From positions 40,030 to 104,029 of the forward strand of contig NZ_JHVB01000011.1 of the NCBI RefSeq assembly GCF_000619925.1: 64,000 nucleotides of DNA, written 5' to 3'. Positions 1-8,143 of this stretch are shown piece after piece. The notes under the pieces were generated by a model. That model searched no databases, was not told the DNA's origin, and was given only the letters and a program-made list of their open reading frames with translations. Position 1 is the stretch's first letter, and each line of letters opens with the position of its first letter. The DNA comes from Treponema sp. C6A8 (GTDB lineage: Bacteria; Spirochaetota; Spirochaetia; Treponematales; Treponemataceae). The position numbers and the translations under genes are program-made.

Positions 1-164
1 GAAAGCTGATGGTCATGATATTTTTCATCAAGAGTTTCGCCTTTTGCTAATTTTCGGATAACTTCCTTTGTCTCTTCCCGTTCTTCATTGGAAAGAGATT
101 TCATGTCTTTTTTGAAAGCTGAAGATTTTGCTAATTTATAGATATATTTTTCCTGTTCTTCCAC
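1..164 (-). CDS. YafQ/RelE-family mRNA interferase toxin, 3' end outside window
   Basis: Partial toxin gene whose C-terminal part lies beyond position 1. Reading from a GTG at 164, the product starts V/MEEQEKYIYKLAKSSAFKKD and continues through KEVIRKLAKGETLDEKYHDH. This is the typical N-terminal half of YafQ-like RelE-superfamily toxins, which in known members cleave mRNA on the ribosome. The GTG follows the TAA stop of the upstream antitoxin (165-383) with no gap, so the two genes are translationally coupled, as in classical type II modules. There is no ATG in frame near the coupling point, so GTG is the best start. The catalytic histidines near the C-terminus cannot be checked. Family call fairly sure; activity unknown. 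Confidence 0.75.
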   Translation of the reverse strand, partial: MEEQEKYIYKLAKSSAFKKDMKSLSNEEREETKEVIRKLAKGETLDEKYHDHQL

Positions 165-383
165 TTACAAGTCCCCGAACATGTCATCAACAGTGTTATA
201 TAATTTTAATGTGCCCTTTTTACGTTTACGTTCAATTTCCTTATCGGCTTTTAGAATTGATTTGACAGTTTTTTTGGAATAATAGCCATAGTCATCTAAT
301 GACAGAGATGCACCATCAAGTTTTACCATAGCCTTTAAGGCTTGAACGAGAGTTCCACTGGCATTATTTATTACTACAGTCAT
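165..383 (-). CDS. Antitoxin partner of YafQ-like toxin (RelB/DinJ-like role)
   Basis: 72-residue acidic/basic protein beginning MTVVINNASGTLVQALKAM, of the size and position expected for the antitoxin of a RelE-type module. The N-terminus is probably the DNA-binding and dimer part, and the charged region KADKEIERKRKKG with the hydrophobic tail (VDDMFGDL) the toxin-wrapping part. These roles are inferred from position rather than from a recognised domain. It has an SD (GAGGT, 7 bases before ATG) and a near-consensus promoter at 402-430. The toxin GTG follows its stop directly. Antitoxins of this class normally repress their own promoter. Confidence 0.7.
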   Translation of the reverse strand: MTVVINNASGTLVQALKAMVKLDGASLSLDDYGYYSKKTVKSILKADKEIERKRKKGTLKLYNTVDDMFGDL

Positions 384-401
384 TTCTATACCTCTTTCTG
401 T

Positions 402-430
402 ATTATATCATGCACTGCTTAATTTGTCAT
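402..430 (-). promoter_or_regulatory. Promoter of the YafQ-type TA operon
   Basis: Read on the minus strand: -35 ATGACA (430-425), a 17-base spacer, -10 TATAAT (407-402), then an SD and the antitoxin ATG at 383. Five of six and six of six matches to sigma-70 consensus. Confidence 0.7.
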
Positions 431-516
431 ACTTTAGTACAAAAGTTATTTTTTTTCCGAAAGCTTTGTTGATTCTGAAAATAAGAAAGCTACCAGTTAA
501 AACATCAGCAGTTATC

Positions 517-621
517 TTATATATCTTTTGCAGCCTGTTTTATAATTTCCTTTAATTCCTGTGGATTCAATGCTGCAAACCGCTCCCATGTCCCTTTTTG
601 CACGCGGTTTGCAGATTTGTC
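517..621 (-). pseudogene. Decayed ORF tail, family unknown
   Basis: The minus strand reads DKSANRVQKGTWERFAALNP and on to ELKEIIKQAAKDI then TAA. It is bounded upstream by an in-frame stop at 622-624 and has no start codon. The amphipathic, gene-like composition suggests the C-terminus of a former protein. I do not recognise the family. Confidence 0.4.
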
Positions 622-751
622 TTAATAAGAATTTTTAAATTATGATAAGATATTTTCATATAATTACTGAACGAAAGTATGATGGTGTGTATGTAGTCAA
701 TTTCTGTTCTAAATTCAAGAATATGATTTAATAGAAATCTGCTATATATAA

Positions 752-910
752 ACTTATATAAGATTCTTAATTGCGGTTAATAAATTGGACTTCCAGAATC
801 GTGAAGTATTTGTAGAAAAGAAAAGTGTTACTTTATCAGAAGTTAATACGATGTGGAATGTTCAGGCTATTGTTGAAAGCAAGAATCTTAAAAAACGTCC
901 AACAGAGTAA
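752..910 (+). pseudogene. Decayed ORF tail ending at the GC-rich repeat
   Basis: An open frame without ATG encodes NKLDFQNREVFVEKKSVTLS, then EVNTMWNVQAIVESKNLKKRPTE and TAA at 908-910. The sequence has protein-like composition and is probably the 3' remnant of a lost gene. The stop codon abuts the start of the GC-rich repeat at 911, as also seen for three intact genes further on. Family not recognised. Confidence 0.4.
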
Positions 911-993
911 AGCAGGCGTTGCGGGCGGCGTTTGAGCCCGCAGAAAGGGTAGCCCGCAACAAAGTGCGGGCGAAGGGGAAGGCTTTCCCCTCC
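911..993 (+). repeat. GC-rich intergenic repeat, copy A1
   Basis: Contains AGCAGGCGTTGCGGGCGGCG, then GAGCCCGCAGA, GGGTAGC and the hairpin GGGGAAGGCTTTCCCC. The same blocks recur at 9,726, 35,459, 39,427, 56,027 and 58,181. Base composition is sharply richer in G+C than the flanks. Confidence 0.75.
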
Positions 994-1011
994 TTATTAC
1001 TTATTTTATAA

Positions 1012-1042
1012 AACCCGGTTCATCACGAGCCGGGATTTTTTT
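1012..1042 (+). terminator. Rho-independent terminator-like hairpin
   Basis: The stem CCCGG...CCGGG at 1014-1034 is followed by a run of T. Its 21-base core matches, in inverted orientation with one difference, the terminator at 2439-2459. Confidence 0.65.
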
Positions 1043-1117
1043 TAGCCAGCCGTCTTTCTGTCAGATAGATATAAATAATAGTGAATGTTATAATTAATGA
1101 AAAAATAGGAGTTAAAA

Positions 1118-1798
1118 ATGAAAAGGTCCTTCTTTGTAATATTCTTCACAATTTTTATAGGGTTTAATGTTTTTACACAAGATATAAAGAATGCAATTAA
1201 TGATTATTTTAGTTACGAAGTTCATGAAAAAAATGAATATTGGAAATATTGCTGCAGTTCTTTCCTGAATGAAAATAATAAAGACATAAATTTTTATGGA
1301 TATGCTAATTTATTTGATGATGATACTTTAACAGCATGGGCAGAAGGTGCTACTGGAAGCGGTATAAATGAATATCTGCTGATTCCATTTTATAAGCAGG
1401 ATGAGTCTATGTTTTCATACAAAAAAAAGAAGAACATTAACATAAAGCTGCAGATAAATAATGGATACTGTAAGGATGAGGCATTATTCAAAAAAAATAA
1501 TCGTGTAAAGAAAGCTAAACTGACTTTTTATGATGTTCCTTTGAATTCTGACATAAATAATATGTTTGTTGATGGAGACGCTGCGGTTATTTTGGAAAAA
1601 ATTGTTGAATTAAAAGACTCGCAGGAAAAACAGGAGTTCGAATTTGAAACAAAGCTTGTAAATAACGAAACTTATGGCATTCCTTTTACGTTATTGAAAT
1701 TTGAAATCTTAGAAGTTTATAAAGGCACGGATTACGATAACACGGCAATAAGTGAAATAGAAATCTATGGAGAATACAGTTCTAATATAGAAAACTAA
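1118..1798 (+). CDS. Secreted NADase-type glycan-binding domain protein
   Basis: 226 residues with a cleavable signal peptide (about 1-20, hydrophobic FFVIFFTIFIGF). The mature part carries the hallmark of the NADase-type glycan-binding (discoidin-like) fold: DDDTLTAWAEGATGSGINEY at about 67-86, and AISEIEIYG near the C-terminus (about 210-219). Proteins with this domain are common in spirochaetes and bind surface or extracellular sugars; the NADase catalytic domain is absent here. SD GGAG lies 8 bases before ATG. The gene stands alone and faces the flavin reductase at 1858 in the same direction, but that gene has its own promoter. The ligand is unknown. Domain call good, role inferred. Confidence 0.75.
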   Translation: MKRSFFVIFFTIFIGFNVFTQDIKNAINDYFSYEVHEKNEYWKYCCSSFLNENNKDINFYGYANLFDDDTLTAWAEGATGSGINEYLLIPFYKQDESMFSYKKKKNINIKLQINNGYCKDEALFKKNNRVKKAKLTFYDVPLNSDINNMFVDGDAAVILEKIVELKDSQEKQEFEFETKLVNNETYGIPFTLLKFEILEVYKGTDYDNTAISEIEIYGEYSSNIEN

Positions 1799-1811
1799 GA
1801 AAAATTGTTGA

Positions 1812-1840
1812 TTGACACCCTTAACAAGGTTATTTATTAT
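1812..1840 (+). promoter_or_regulatory. Consensus promoter with palindrome in the spacer
   Basis: TTGACA (1812-1817), 17-base spacer, TATTAT (1835-1840), SD TGGAGG, ATG at 1858. The spacer contains CCTT-AAC-AAGG (1819-1829), placed where a repressor dimer would block polymerase. Confidence 0.65.
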
Positions 1841-1857
1841 CTTTCTGGAGGAAAAGT

Positions 1858-2418
1858 ATGAGAAGTGATTGCGGCGCAAAAGAAATTTTATTTCCGATGC
1901 CAGTTTTGATTGTTGGATCTTATGATGAGAATGGAAAGGCTGATGCTATGAATGCAGCATGGGGCGGAATCGGGGACACAAAAGAAGTTTTTCTCTGTCT
2001 TGATGCTTCCCACAAAACTGTAAAAAATATTTTGAAAACCAAGGAATTTACAGTAAGCCCTGCTACTTTGGAAAATGTGATTCCTACTGATTATGTTGGA
2101 ATTGAATCTGCCAATAAGGTTGAAAATAAAATGGAAAAATCAGGGCTTCACGTTGAAAAAGCTAAGAATGTGAACGCGCCGGTTTTTGCAGAATTTCCTG
2201 TAAGCCTTGAATGCCGCCTGAAATCTTATGATGAAAAGACCAGCCATTTATTCGGCGAAATTGTAAACGTCACTGCTGATGAAGCTGTTTTGACAGAGGG
2301 AAAAATTGATATTGCAAAACTTAAGCCGATTTCCTATAACCCGGTAGCGCATACCTATCATCTTGTAAATGCAGAGTCTTGCGCCCAGGCTTTTAGCTGC
2401 GGTGCTGCACTTAAGTAA
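1858..2418 (+). CDS. Flavin reductase family protein (flavoredoxin-like)
   Basis: 186 residues of the flavin reductase-like FMN-binding split-barrel family. The N-terminal LFPMPVLIVGSYDENGKADAMN and WGGIGD segments, FTVSPATLENV, and the C-terminal Y-NPVAHTYH region fit small flavoredoxin-type proteins that hold FMN or move electrons to small acceptors. There are several cysteines (C5 and C-terminal CAQAFSC), which could be redox or metal sites. The SD TGGAGG is ideal. Monocistronic: own promoter at 1812-1840 and terminator at 2439-2465. Physiological partner not visible. The family is sure, the substrate unknown. Confidence 0.85.
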   Translation: MRSDCGAKEILFPMPVLIVGSYDENGKADAMNAAWGGIGDTKEVFLCLDASHKTVKNILKTKEFTVSPATLENVIPTDYVGIESANKVENKMEKSGLHVEKAKNVNAPVFAEFPVSLECRLKSYDEKTSHLFGEIVNVTADEAVLTEGKIDIAKLKPISYNPVAHTYHLVNAESCAQAFSCGAALK

Positions 2419-2436
2419 AAAGCTGCCTTATAAAAA

Positions 2437-2466
2437 CGCCCGGCTCATGATGAACCGGGTCTTTTA
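2437..2466 (+). terminator. Rho-independent terminator after flavin reductase
   Basis: 21-base stem-loop CCCGGCTCATGATGAACCGG G at 2439-2459, followed by TCTTTT. It can also serve the convergent ADH gene, which ends at 2470. Confidence 0.75.
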
Positions 2467-2469
2467 ATT

Positions 2470-3651
2470 TTAAAGGCTTGCCTTAGCTGCAATCTTGTAG
2501 ATTTTTGCAATGTCTGCTGCGCTCAGGTGAACAAAGCCGCCTGTTTTGCCGCTTCCAATTCCGAACTTTTCTACAAGTGTAGGAATGTCTTCTTCCTTTG
2601 CTCCAAGTTCAGCAAAATTAATTGGCATTCCGATACTGTGAAGGAAGGCACGGAAGCGTTTAATTCCTTCTCGGGCTGTGTTTTCAGGATTCTGGTAATC
2701 CATTTTGCAGCCCCATACACGTTCTGCCCACTGACAGAAGCGCATGACGTCATGCTTGTAAACAAAATCCATCCAGGCCGGCATGATAACCGCAAGTCCT
2801 GCACCGTGAGCGCAGTCATAAAGACCTGAAAGTTCATGCTCAATTCCGTGGCTGTTCCAGTCCTGCTCGCGGCCGACACCAACAATATTGTTATGAGCAA
2901 CCATTCCAGCCCACATGATATTTGCGCGCGCCTCGTAATCGTTTGGATCTGCAATTACCTTTGGAGTTTCGTGAATCATAGACATTAAAACGCCTTCGCA
3001 GAGTCTGTCTGTTGTTTCAACATTCTTAGTGTTTGTGAAATAACGCTCGCAAACGTGAGCCATAATATCTGTTGCGCCGCAGGCTGTCTGATAAGCCGGT
3101 AAAGTCTGTGTAAGGGCAGGGTTCAAAATTGAAAAGCGGGGGCGGAGAAGGTCGTTACCGTAACCGCGCTTAATCATTCCGTCTTTTTTTGTGATAACTG
3201 TGTCAGGAGAGCCTTCACTTCCTGCCGCTGCAATTGTCAGAACTGTTCCAACCGGGATGGCTGCCTTTGGCTCTGCCTTTCCGCAGTAAAAATCCCAGAA
3301 GTCACCCTGATAGCAGACTCCCAGCGCAATTGCCTTTGAACTGTCGATTACAGAACCGCCTCCGACTGCAAGAATAAAATCAACTCCGTTTTTCTTGCAC
3401 AAATCAATTCCTTCATAAACTAAATCATCAAGAGGATTAGGATGTACGCCGCCAAGTTCGACAAAATCAATTTTTGCTTCTTTTAATGAGTTTCTGATTC
3501 TTCCCAAAAGTCCGGATTTTTCTGCTGACTTTCCGCCAAAATGAAGCAGTACCTTACTTCCGCCAAATTCTTTTACAAGCGTTCCGGCCTGCGCTTCCAT
3601 TTCTTTTCCGAATACAAATTTTGTCGGACTGTAAAATGTAAAATTATCCAT
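2470..3651 (-). CDS. Iron-containing alcohol dehydrogenase (BDH/YqhD type)
   Basis: 393 residues of the group III metal-dependent alcohol dehydrogenase family, an NAD(P)H-linked reductase of aldehydes such as butanal. Seen: N-terminal FYSPTKFVFGK, nucleotide loop GGGSVIDSSKAIA (about 98-110), metal-site segments ACGATDIMAHVCERY and HGIEHELSG, and DCAHGAGLAVIMPAWM. These follow the order found in butanol dehydrogenases and YqhD. The ATG at 3651 (MDNFTF) is chosen over an upstream start at 3699 because it has an SD (GAGG) and the extra 16 residues do not belong to the family. Convergent with the flavin reductase. Likely a fermentative or aldehyde-detoxifying step; substrate not readable from sequence. 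Confidence 0.88.
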   Translation of the reverse strand: MDNFTFYSPTKFVFGKEMEAQAGTLVKEFGGSKVLLHFGGKSAEKSGLLGRIRNSLKEAKIDFVELGGVHPNPLDDLVYEGIDLCKKNGVDFILAVGGGSVIDSSKAIALGVCYQGDFWDFYCGKAEPKAAIPVGTVLTIAAAGSEGSPDTVITKKDGMIKRGYGNDLLRPRFSILNPALTQTLPAYQTACGATDIMAHVCERYFTNTKNVETTDRLCEGVLMSMIHETPKVIADPNDYEARANIMWAGMVAHNNIVGVGREQDWNSHGIEHELSGLYDCAHGAGLAVIMPAWMDFVYKHDVMRFCQWAERVWGCKMDYQNPENTAREGIKRFRAFLHSIGMPINFAELGAKEEDIPTLVEKFGIGSGKTGGFVHLSAADIAKIYKIAAKASL

Positions 3652-3711
3652 ATTTACCTCACTTCTATAAAGTATAATATGGCTGGCTTTCAAAGACAAA
3701 GAAACTTTTTG

Positions 3712-4617
3712 TTATTTACAGTGCCGCTTAATCGCTTCTATATAGCTCTGGGCATAACGTGATAAAAATACATTCTTGCGGCTTATAATTCCCACCGTCA
3801 TTTTATCATCTACTGCAAGTGGACGGGCTATGATGTTTTCTCCGTTCAGTTCGTGGCTGATAATTCCCGAACAGATGGTGTAGCCGTTCAAACCGATAAG
3901 CAGATTGAAAAGGGTTGCCCTGTCTCTTACCTTGATATTTTTAGGGCAGTCAAAATCAATTGCAGAAAGTGGTTCTTCGGCAAAATAAAAGGAATTATAG
4001 TTTCCCTGCTCGTAAGTCAGGTAAGGGAAGGGCTTTAAATCTTCAAGCGTGATGATTTCTTTTTGCGCCAGCGGATTTTCTGATGAAATAAAAACGTGAA
4101 GCCCAGCCGTAAAAAGGGCTTCAAAGTTCAGGTTATTCTTTTTGAGAAGCTTTGATATTATGTCTTCGTTTTTATGGCTCTGATACAAAACGCCCAGTTC
4201 ACTTTTTAAATGAGCAACATCTTCTATAATTTCATAAGTCTGGGTTTCCCGAAGGGTAAAGTCGTAGCCCGCTCCGCCAAATTCCCGGATGACATCAACA
4301 AAGGCATTTACCGCAAAAGAATAATGCTGGCAGCTTACAGAAAAAATAGGATTGGCTTCTCCCTTTCCCTTGTAGCGTTCTTCCAGAAGGCCTGCCTGTT
4401 CCACGACCTGCCGCGCGTAGGAAAGAAATTCGTCACCTTCATTAGTAAGGGTTACGCCCTTGTTTGTCCGGCTGAAAATCTTGATACCCATTTCTTCTTC
4501 CAGCTCATGGATAGAAGCTGTAAGGCTGGGCTGCGAAATAAAAACTTTTTTTGATGCCTCTGTAATGTTTTTTGTGTCGGCTACTGCCACGGCATATTTT
4601 AACTGCTGTAAGGTCAT
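3712..4617 (-). CDS. LysR-family transcriptional regulator, probable metE regulator
   Basis: 301 residues: winged-helix HTH at 1-60 (LQQLKYAVAVADTKNITEAS, then SQPSLTASIHELEEEMG) and a periplasmic-binding-like effector domain from about 90. It is transcribed divergently from metE with 122 bases between the two starts. LysR regulators of this layout usually control the divergent gene and themselves, so a MetR-like role is inferred from position. The intergenic region has two ATAG/CTAT dyads, one with the LysR T-N11-A spacing (4635-4669). No SD precedes the ATG. A weak -10 (TATTTT) lies six bases upstream, so the mRNA may be leaderless. Confidence 0.85.
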   Translation of the reverse strand: MTLQQLKYAVAVADTKNITEASKKVFISQPSLTASIHELEEEMGIKIFSRTNKGVTLTNEGDEFLSYARQVVEQAGLLEERYKGKGEANPIFSVSCQHYSFAVNAFVDVIREFGGAGYDFTLRETQTYEIIEDVAHLKSELGVLYQSHKNEDIISKLLKKNNLNFEALFTAGLHVFISSENPLAQKEIITLEDLKPFPYLTYEQGNYNSFYFAEEPLSAIDFDCPKNIKVRDRATLFNLLIGLNGYTICSGIISHELNGENIIARPLAVDDKMTVGIISRKNVFLSRYAQSYIEAIKRHCK

Positions 4618-4634
4618 ATTGATAAAATATTACC

Positions 4635-4669
4635 ATAGGCAAAAGCTATTGCCAACTATGTAGAAATAG
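4635..4669. promoter_or_regulatory. LysR-type operator candidates between lysR and metE
   Basis: Two dyads: ATAGGCAAAAGCTAT at 4635-4649 (ATAG-N7-CTAT, satisfying T-N11-A) and CTATGTAGAAATAG at 4656-4669 (CTAT-N6-ATAG). They lie just upstream of a possible metE -10 (TATACT, 4696-4701) with a poor -35 region, the classic arrangement for an activator site. Confidence 0.55.
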
Positions 4670-4739
4670 TATTTTTATAAAATCTTGTCATTTCATATAC
4701 TGATGAAAACTAACATATAAAAGAGGTAGGTAAAAGCAT

Positions 4740-7028
4740 ATGGCAAAAACAGCAGTAACAGGTTTTCCAAGAATCGGAAAGAAAAGAGAATTAAAATTTG
4801 CATCAGAAAAATTTTTTAAAGGCGAGATAAACGAAGAAGAACTGCAGGCAGTTGCAAAAGAACTCCGCTTTTATGGCTGGAAAAAGCAGCAGGAAGCGGG
4901 AATTGATTTTATTCCTTCAAATGATTTTTCTTTTTATGATAACGTACTTGATACAGCTTTTTTGCTGGGCTCTCTTCCATCCCGTTATGTAAAGCTCGGG
5001 CTCAGCCCGCTTGAAACTTATTTTGCAGCGGCTCACGGCTACCAGGGAAATGCCGGCGACGTTAAGGCACTTCCGATGAAAAAGTGGTTCAACACAAATT
5101 ATCATTACCTTGTTCCTGAACTCGGCGATGATACAAAAATTCAGCTGGCAGAAAATTCAAAACCTGTACGCGAGTTTTCTGAGGCGCTTTGTCTTGGTCT
5201 TAAAACTCTTCCAGCTCTTACCGGTCTTTACACCTTCCTGCATCTTGCCTCTTATACTGGAGAAAAAAAAGCTGAAGATTTTATTGATGATGCTGTAAAC
5301 GCCTATTCACAACTTGCCCTTCAACTTGAAGCCCTTGGCGCTGAATGGATTATTTTTTCTGAACCTGCTCTTGTTCTGGATGTGAATGAAGAAGAAAAAT
5401 CACTCTTCTTGAACATTTATAAAAAGCTTCTTTCAAAAATTCGCGCGGAAACAAAGCTGAAAATCCTTTTGAACACCTTCTTTGGTGATATACGTGACCT
5501 GTATGATGAAGTGCTTTCTCTTGGATTTGACGGAATCGGTCTGGACTTTATTGAAGGAAAAGAAAGCCTTTCTTTGATAAACAAAGCTTTCCCTAAAAAT
5601 ACCCTTTTATTTGCCGGCATTGTAAACGGAAAAAATATCTGGCGGGCTAATTACGAAAATAAGCTCAGCCTTCTTTCAGAAATCAAAAAATCTGTAGCTG
5701 AAGAAAATATAGTAATTGCGCCATCCTGTTCTCTGCTTCACCTTCCTTATACAACTTCGCTTGAAGATAAGCTTAGCGATGAGGTAAAAACTCACTTTGC
5801 CTTTGCAGAAGAAAAACTTTGCGAGCTTAAAGAACTTGCGGCTGGCGACGATGCAGCCTTTGCTGAAAATAAAAAACTCTTTGCACGTGAGCGCGTCAAG
5901 AAAAATCCTCAGGTTCAGACAGCACTTTTGAGTCTTACAAGTGATGACTTTATCAGAAAGCCTGATTTTGACATCCGTGAAAAAATCCAGAAAAAGGAAT
6001 TCAATCTTCCTCTTTTTCCTACAACGACAATCGGTTCCTTCCCGCAGACAAAAGATGTCCGCGCAAATCGTGCCGCTTACAAAAAAGGCCAGATCAGCCG
6101 GGAAGAATATGTAAGCTTCAATCAGAAAAAAATTGACGAATGTATTGCCCTTCAGGAAAAACTCGACCTTGATGTCCTTGTTCACGGTGAGTTTGAGCGC
6201 AACGACATGGTTGAATATTTTGGCAGTCAGATGGACGGCTATATTTTTACCTCAAATGCCTGGGTTCAGTCTTACGGCACAAGATGCGTAAAGCCTCCAG
6301 TAGTGTGGGGCGATGTTTCCCGCCGCTCTCCTATGACTGTTGAATGGTCAGTATATGCCCAGAGCCGGACTAAGAAGCCTGTAAAGGGAATGCTTACGGG
6401 GCCTGTTACAATTTTGAACTGGTCATTCCCGCGCGAGGATATCAGCCTTAAAGAGCAGGCTCAGCAGATTGGACTTGCAATCCGCGAAGAAGTGCTGGAC
6501 CTTGAGGCAAATGGCATCCGCATCATTCAGATTGATGAAGCCGCTCTGCGGGAAAAACTTCCGCTTAGAAAGAGTGACTGGCATTCTGAATATCTGGACT
6601 GGGCAATTCCTGCCTTCCGTCTTGTTCATGCCAAGGTTCGCGCAGAAACTCAGATTCATACCCATATGTGTTACAGCGAGTTTAATGATATTATCCGTGA
6701 AATTGATGATATGGACGCCGATGTAATCACCTTTGAAGCAAGCCGTTCTGATTTGAAAATTCTTGACGCCCTTAATGAGGCTAACTTTAAGACTGAAGTC
6801 GGCCCCGGCGTTTATGACATTCACTCTCCTCGCGTTCCTTCTGTTTCTGAAATTACAGGCGCCCTCAACAAAATGCGGGATAAAGTTCCTCTTGAAAAGC
6901 TCTGGGTAAATCCTGACTGCGGTCTTAAAACCCGTGGAGAAGAAGAAACTGTAAGAAGCCTTTCTAATCTGGTTGAAGCTGCAAAAATCCTGCGAGCCGA
7001 ATCAATCTTCTTTGATAAAGCGGTATAG
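4740..7028 (+). CDS. metE: Cobalamin-independent methionine synthase
   Basis: 762 residues, normal length. It transfers the methyl group from methyltetrahydrofolate polyglutamate to homocysteine in the last step of methionine synthesis. Duplicated barrel: N-terminal half from [16 protein letters not shown] and C-terminal catalytic half from [11 protein letters not shown] (about 426). Zinc-site segments are visible: [12 protein letters not shown] and NPDCGLKTR, with [14 protein letters not shown] between. SD GAGG (gaggtaggtaaaagcat). Divergent from a LysR gene that probably regulates it; no SAM riboswitch is recognisable in the short leader. Ends 31 bases before the convergent permease gene. 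Very sure. Confidence 0.97.
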   Translation: MAKTAVTGFPRIGKKRELKFASEKFFKGEINEEELQAVAKELRFYGWKKQQEAGIDFIPSNDFSFYDNVLDTAFLLGSLPSRYVKLGLSPLETYFAAAHGYQGNAGDVKALPMKKWFNTNYHYLVPELGDDTKIQLAENSKPVREFSEALCLGLKTLPALTGLYTFLHLASYTGEKKAEDFIDDAVNAYSQLALQLEALGAEWIIFSEPALVLDVNEEEKSLFLNIYKKLLSKIRAETKLKILLNTFFGDIRDLYDEVLSLGFDGIGLDFIEGKESLSLINKAFPKNTLLFAGIVNGKNIWRANYENKLSLLSEIKKSVAEENIVIAPSCSLLHLPYTTSLEDKLSDEVKTHFAFAEEKLCELKELAAGDDAAFAENKKLFARERVKKNPQVQTALLSLTSDDFIRKPDFDIREKIQKKEFNLPLFPTTTIGSFPQTKDVRANRAAYKKGQISREEYVSFNQKKIDECIALQEKLDLDVLVHGEFERNDMVEYFGSQMDGYIFTSNAWVQSYGTRCVKPPVVWGDVSRRSPMTVEWSVYAQSRTKKPVKGMLTGPVTILNWSFPREDISLKEQAQQIGLAIREEVLDLEANGIRIIQIDEAALREKLPLRKSDWHSEYLDWAIPAFRLVHAKVRAETQIHTHMCYSEFNDIIREIDDMDADVITFEASRSDLKILDALNEANFKTEVGPGVYDIHSPRVPSVSEITGALNKMRDKVPLEKLWVNPDCGLKTRGEEETVRSLSNLVEAAKILRAESIFFDKAV

Positions 7029-7059
7029 AAGGGTGACAGGACTGCTTGAGATATGAGAT

Positions 7060-7941
7060 TTACTTCTGGCTGTGATTTTTATTATTCCACCAGAAGTTCA
7101 GCAGGGCCATGCTGATAATTACGGCGTAACCCGTAAGACTCATCCAGTCCGGTACCATGCCGAAGATGAAAAAGCCGAAGCTTGCAGAAAAAATAATCTG
7201 TGAATAATCGTAAATACTGATTTCGCGGGCAGGGGCGTGGAAGTAAGCCGCCGTGATGGCAAACTGACCGCAGGCTGCCCAGACACCTGCAAGAATTAAA
7301 ACTGTAAGCTGATAAGTGTTCAGCGGCTCCCAGTGCATTATCATGTGGGGAACAGAAAGAAGGCAGGAGTAAACAGAGAAAAAGAGCACGATGACCTTGC
7401 CGTTGCATTTAAGGCTGGAAAGCTTTCTAACGCAGGCGTAGGCAAGTCCCGCTCCCATACCGCCTATAAAGCCCGCAAGTGTAGGTAAGGTTTGCGTAAA
7501 ATTAAAGCTTGGCTTTACAACAAGCATGGCACCCAAAAATGCCCCGGTAATTGCCAGCATCGGTACAAGACGCACTTTTTCCTTCATCAAAAAAATGCTG
7601 AAGAGAATTGCAAAGAAGGGAGACATTTTATTTAAGATTGCCGCATCAGAAAGCACAAGCCTGTCAATTGCATAAAAGTTCCCGAAAATCCCGATAGAGC
7701 CCGCCGTAGCCCGAATAAAAAGGAAAATCAGCGCCCCCTTAGGAATTGCAACCGACTCCCAGCCCTTTTCGCGACCTTCTCTAATCAAAAAGCCCAGTGC
7801 AATCACCAGCGCTACCGCATTGCGGAAAAAAGCCTTTTCAATAAAATTAATTTCCCCCGCCAGCCGTACAAAAAGCGCCATAGCCGCAAAAGAAAAAGCC
7901 GAAAGAATAAGGAAAATAATGCCTTTGGAAGTGTTTGTCAT
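7060..7941 (-). CDS. EamA/DMT-family transporter (drug/metabolite exporter type)
   Basis: About 293 residues with ten predicted hydrophobic segments forming two EamA repeats (first from GIIFLILSAFSFAAMALFVR, second from TLAGFIGGMGAGLAYACVRK). Members move metabolites or amino acids across the inner membrane; the substrate here is not predictable. The ATG at 7941 (MTNTSKG) is preferred over the frame's upstream start at 8037, because the extra 32 residues would be encoded by the palindromic repeat at 7996-8131 and have no family counterpart. No clear SD. Downstream of, and same strand as, the carboxyltransferase but separated by the palindrome. Confidence 0.85.
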   Translation of the reverse strand: MTNTSKGIIFLILSAFSFAAMALFVRLAGEINFIEKAFFRNAVALVIALGFLIREGREKGWESVAIPKGALIFLFIRATAGSIGIFGNFYAIDRLVLSDAAILNKMSPFFAILFSIFLMKEKVRLVPMLAITGAFLGAMLVVKPSFNFTQTLPTLAGFIGGMGAGLAYACVRKLSSLKCNGKVIVLFFSVYSCLLSVPHMIMHWEPLNTYQLTVLILAGVWAACGQFAITAAYFHAPAREISIYDYSQIIFSASFGFFIFGMVPDWMSLTGYAVIISMALLNFWWNNKNHSQK

Positions 7942-7995
7942 TTTTGTTTCTGTGGTAAAAGAAAGGGCAGGAAAAATCCCGCTGTAAGTTAGACT

Positions 7996-8131
7996 GTTGA
8001 AAAACAGGGCGTGAGTGGAGCGGGGGCGCAAAGTCATTTTTGCGCTGGAATGGCGAAGCCATTAAATAATTTCCTATCAGCGCAAATCTATGACTTTGCG
8101 AACCCGTGCAACGGAAGCCCTGTTTTTCAAC
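7996..8131. repeat. 136-bp imperfect palindrome (MITE-like), element P1
   Basis: Perfect 15-base terminal inverted repeats GTTGAAAAACAGGGC (7996-8010) and GCCCTGTTTTTCAAC (8117-8131). Internal arms share CGCAAAGTCAT and TGCGCTG/CAGCGCA, so the whole element folds into one long hairpin with the loop around 8052-8075. Its right end resembles those of elements at 58,262 and 62,196. It separates two minus-strand genes. Confidence 0.75.
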
Positions 8132-8143
8132 CTGGTGTTTATA

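Larger units (their letters stand above)
384..1117. other. Long intergenic stretch with decayed ORFs and repeat
   Basis: 734 bases without an intact gene. It holds the TA promoter, a minus-strand ORF tail (517-621), a perfect 10-base inverted repeat TGCAAACCGC/GCGGTTTGCA around 573-613, a plus-strand ORF tail (752-910), one GC-rich repeat copy (911-993) and a terminator-like hairpin (1014-1042). It looks like an eroded integration or recombination zone next to a toxin-antitoxin module. Confidence 0.5.

Noticed and set aside
911..993. Insertion sequence
   Set aside because: No transposase frame in any repeat copy; too short, no constant terminal repeats in A1, A2 and A6.
4600..4740. SAM riboswitch before metE
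   Set aside because: The leader is too short and shows no SAM-I or SAM-II conserved core; LysR dyads explain the region better.
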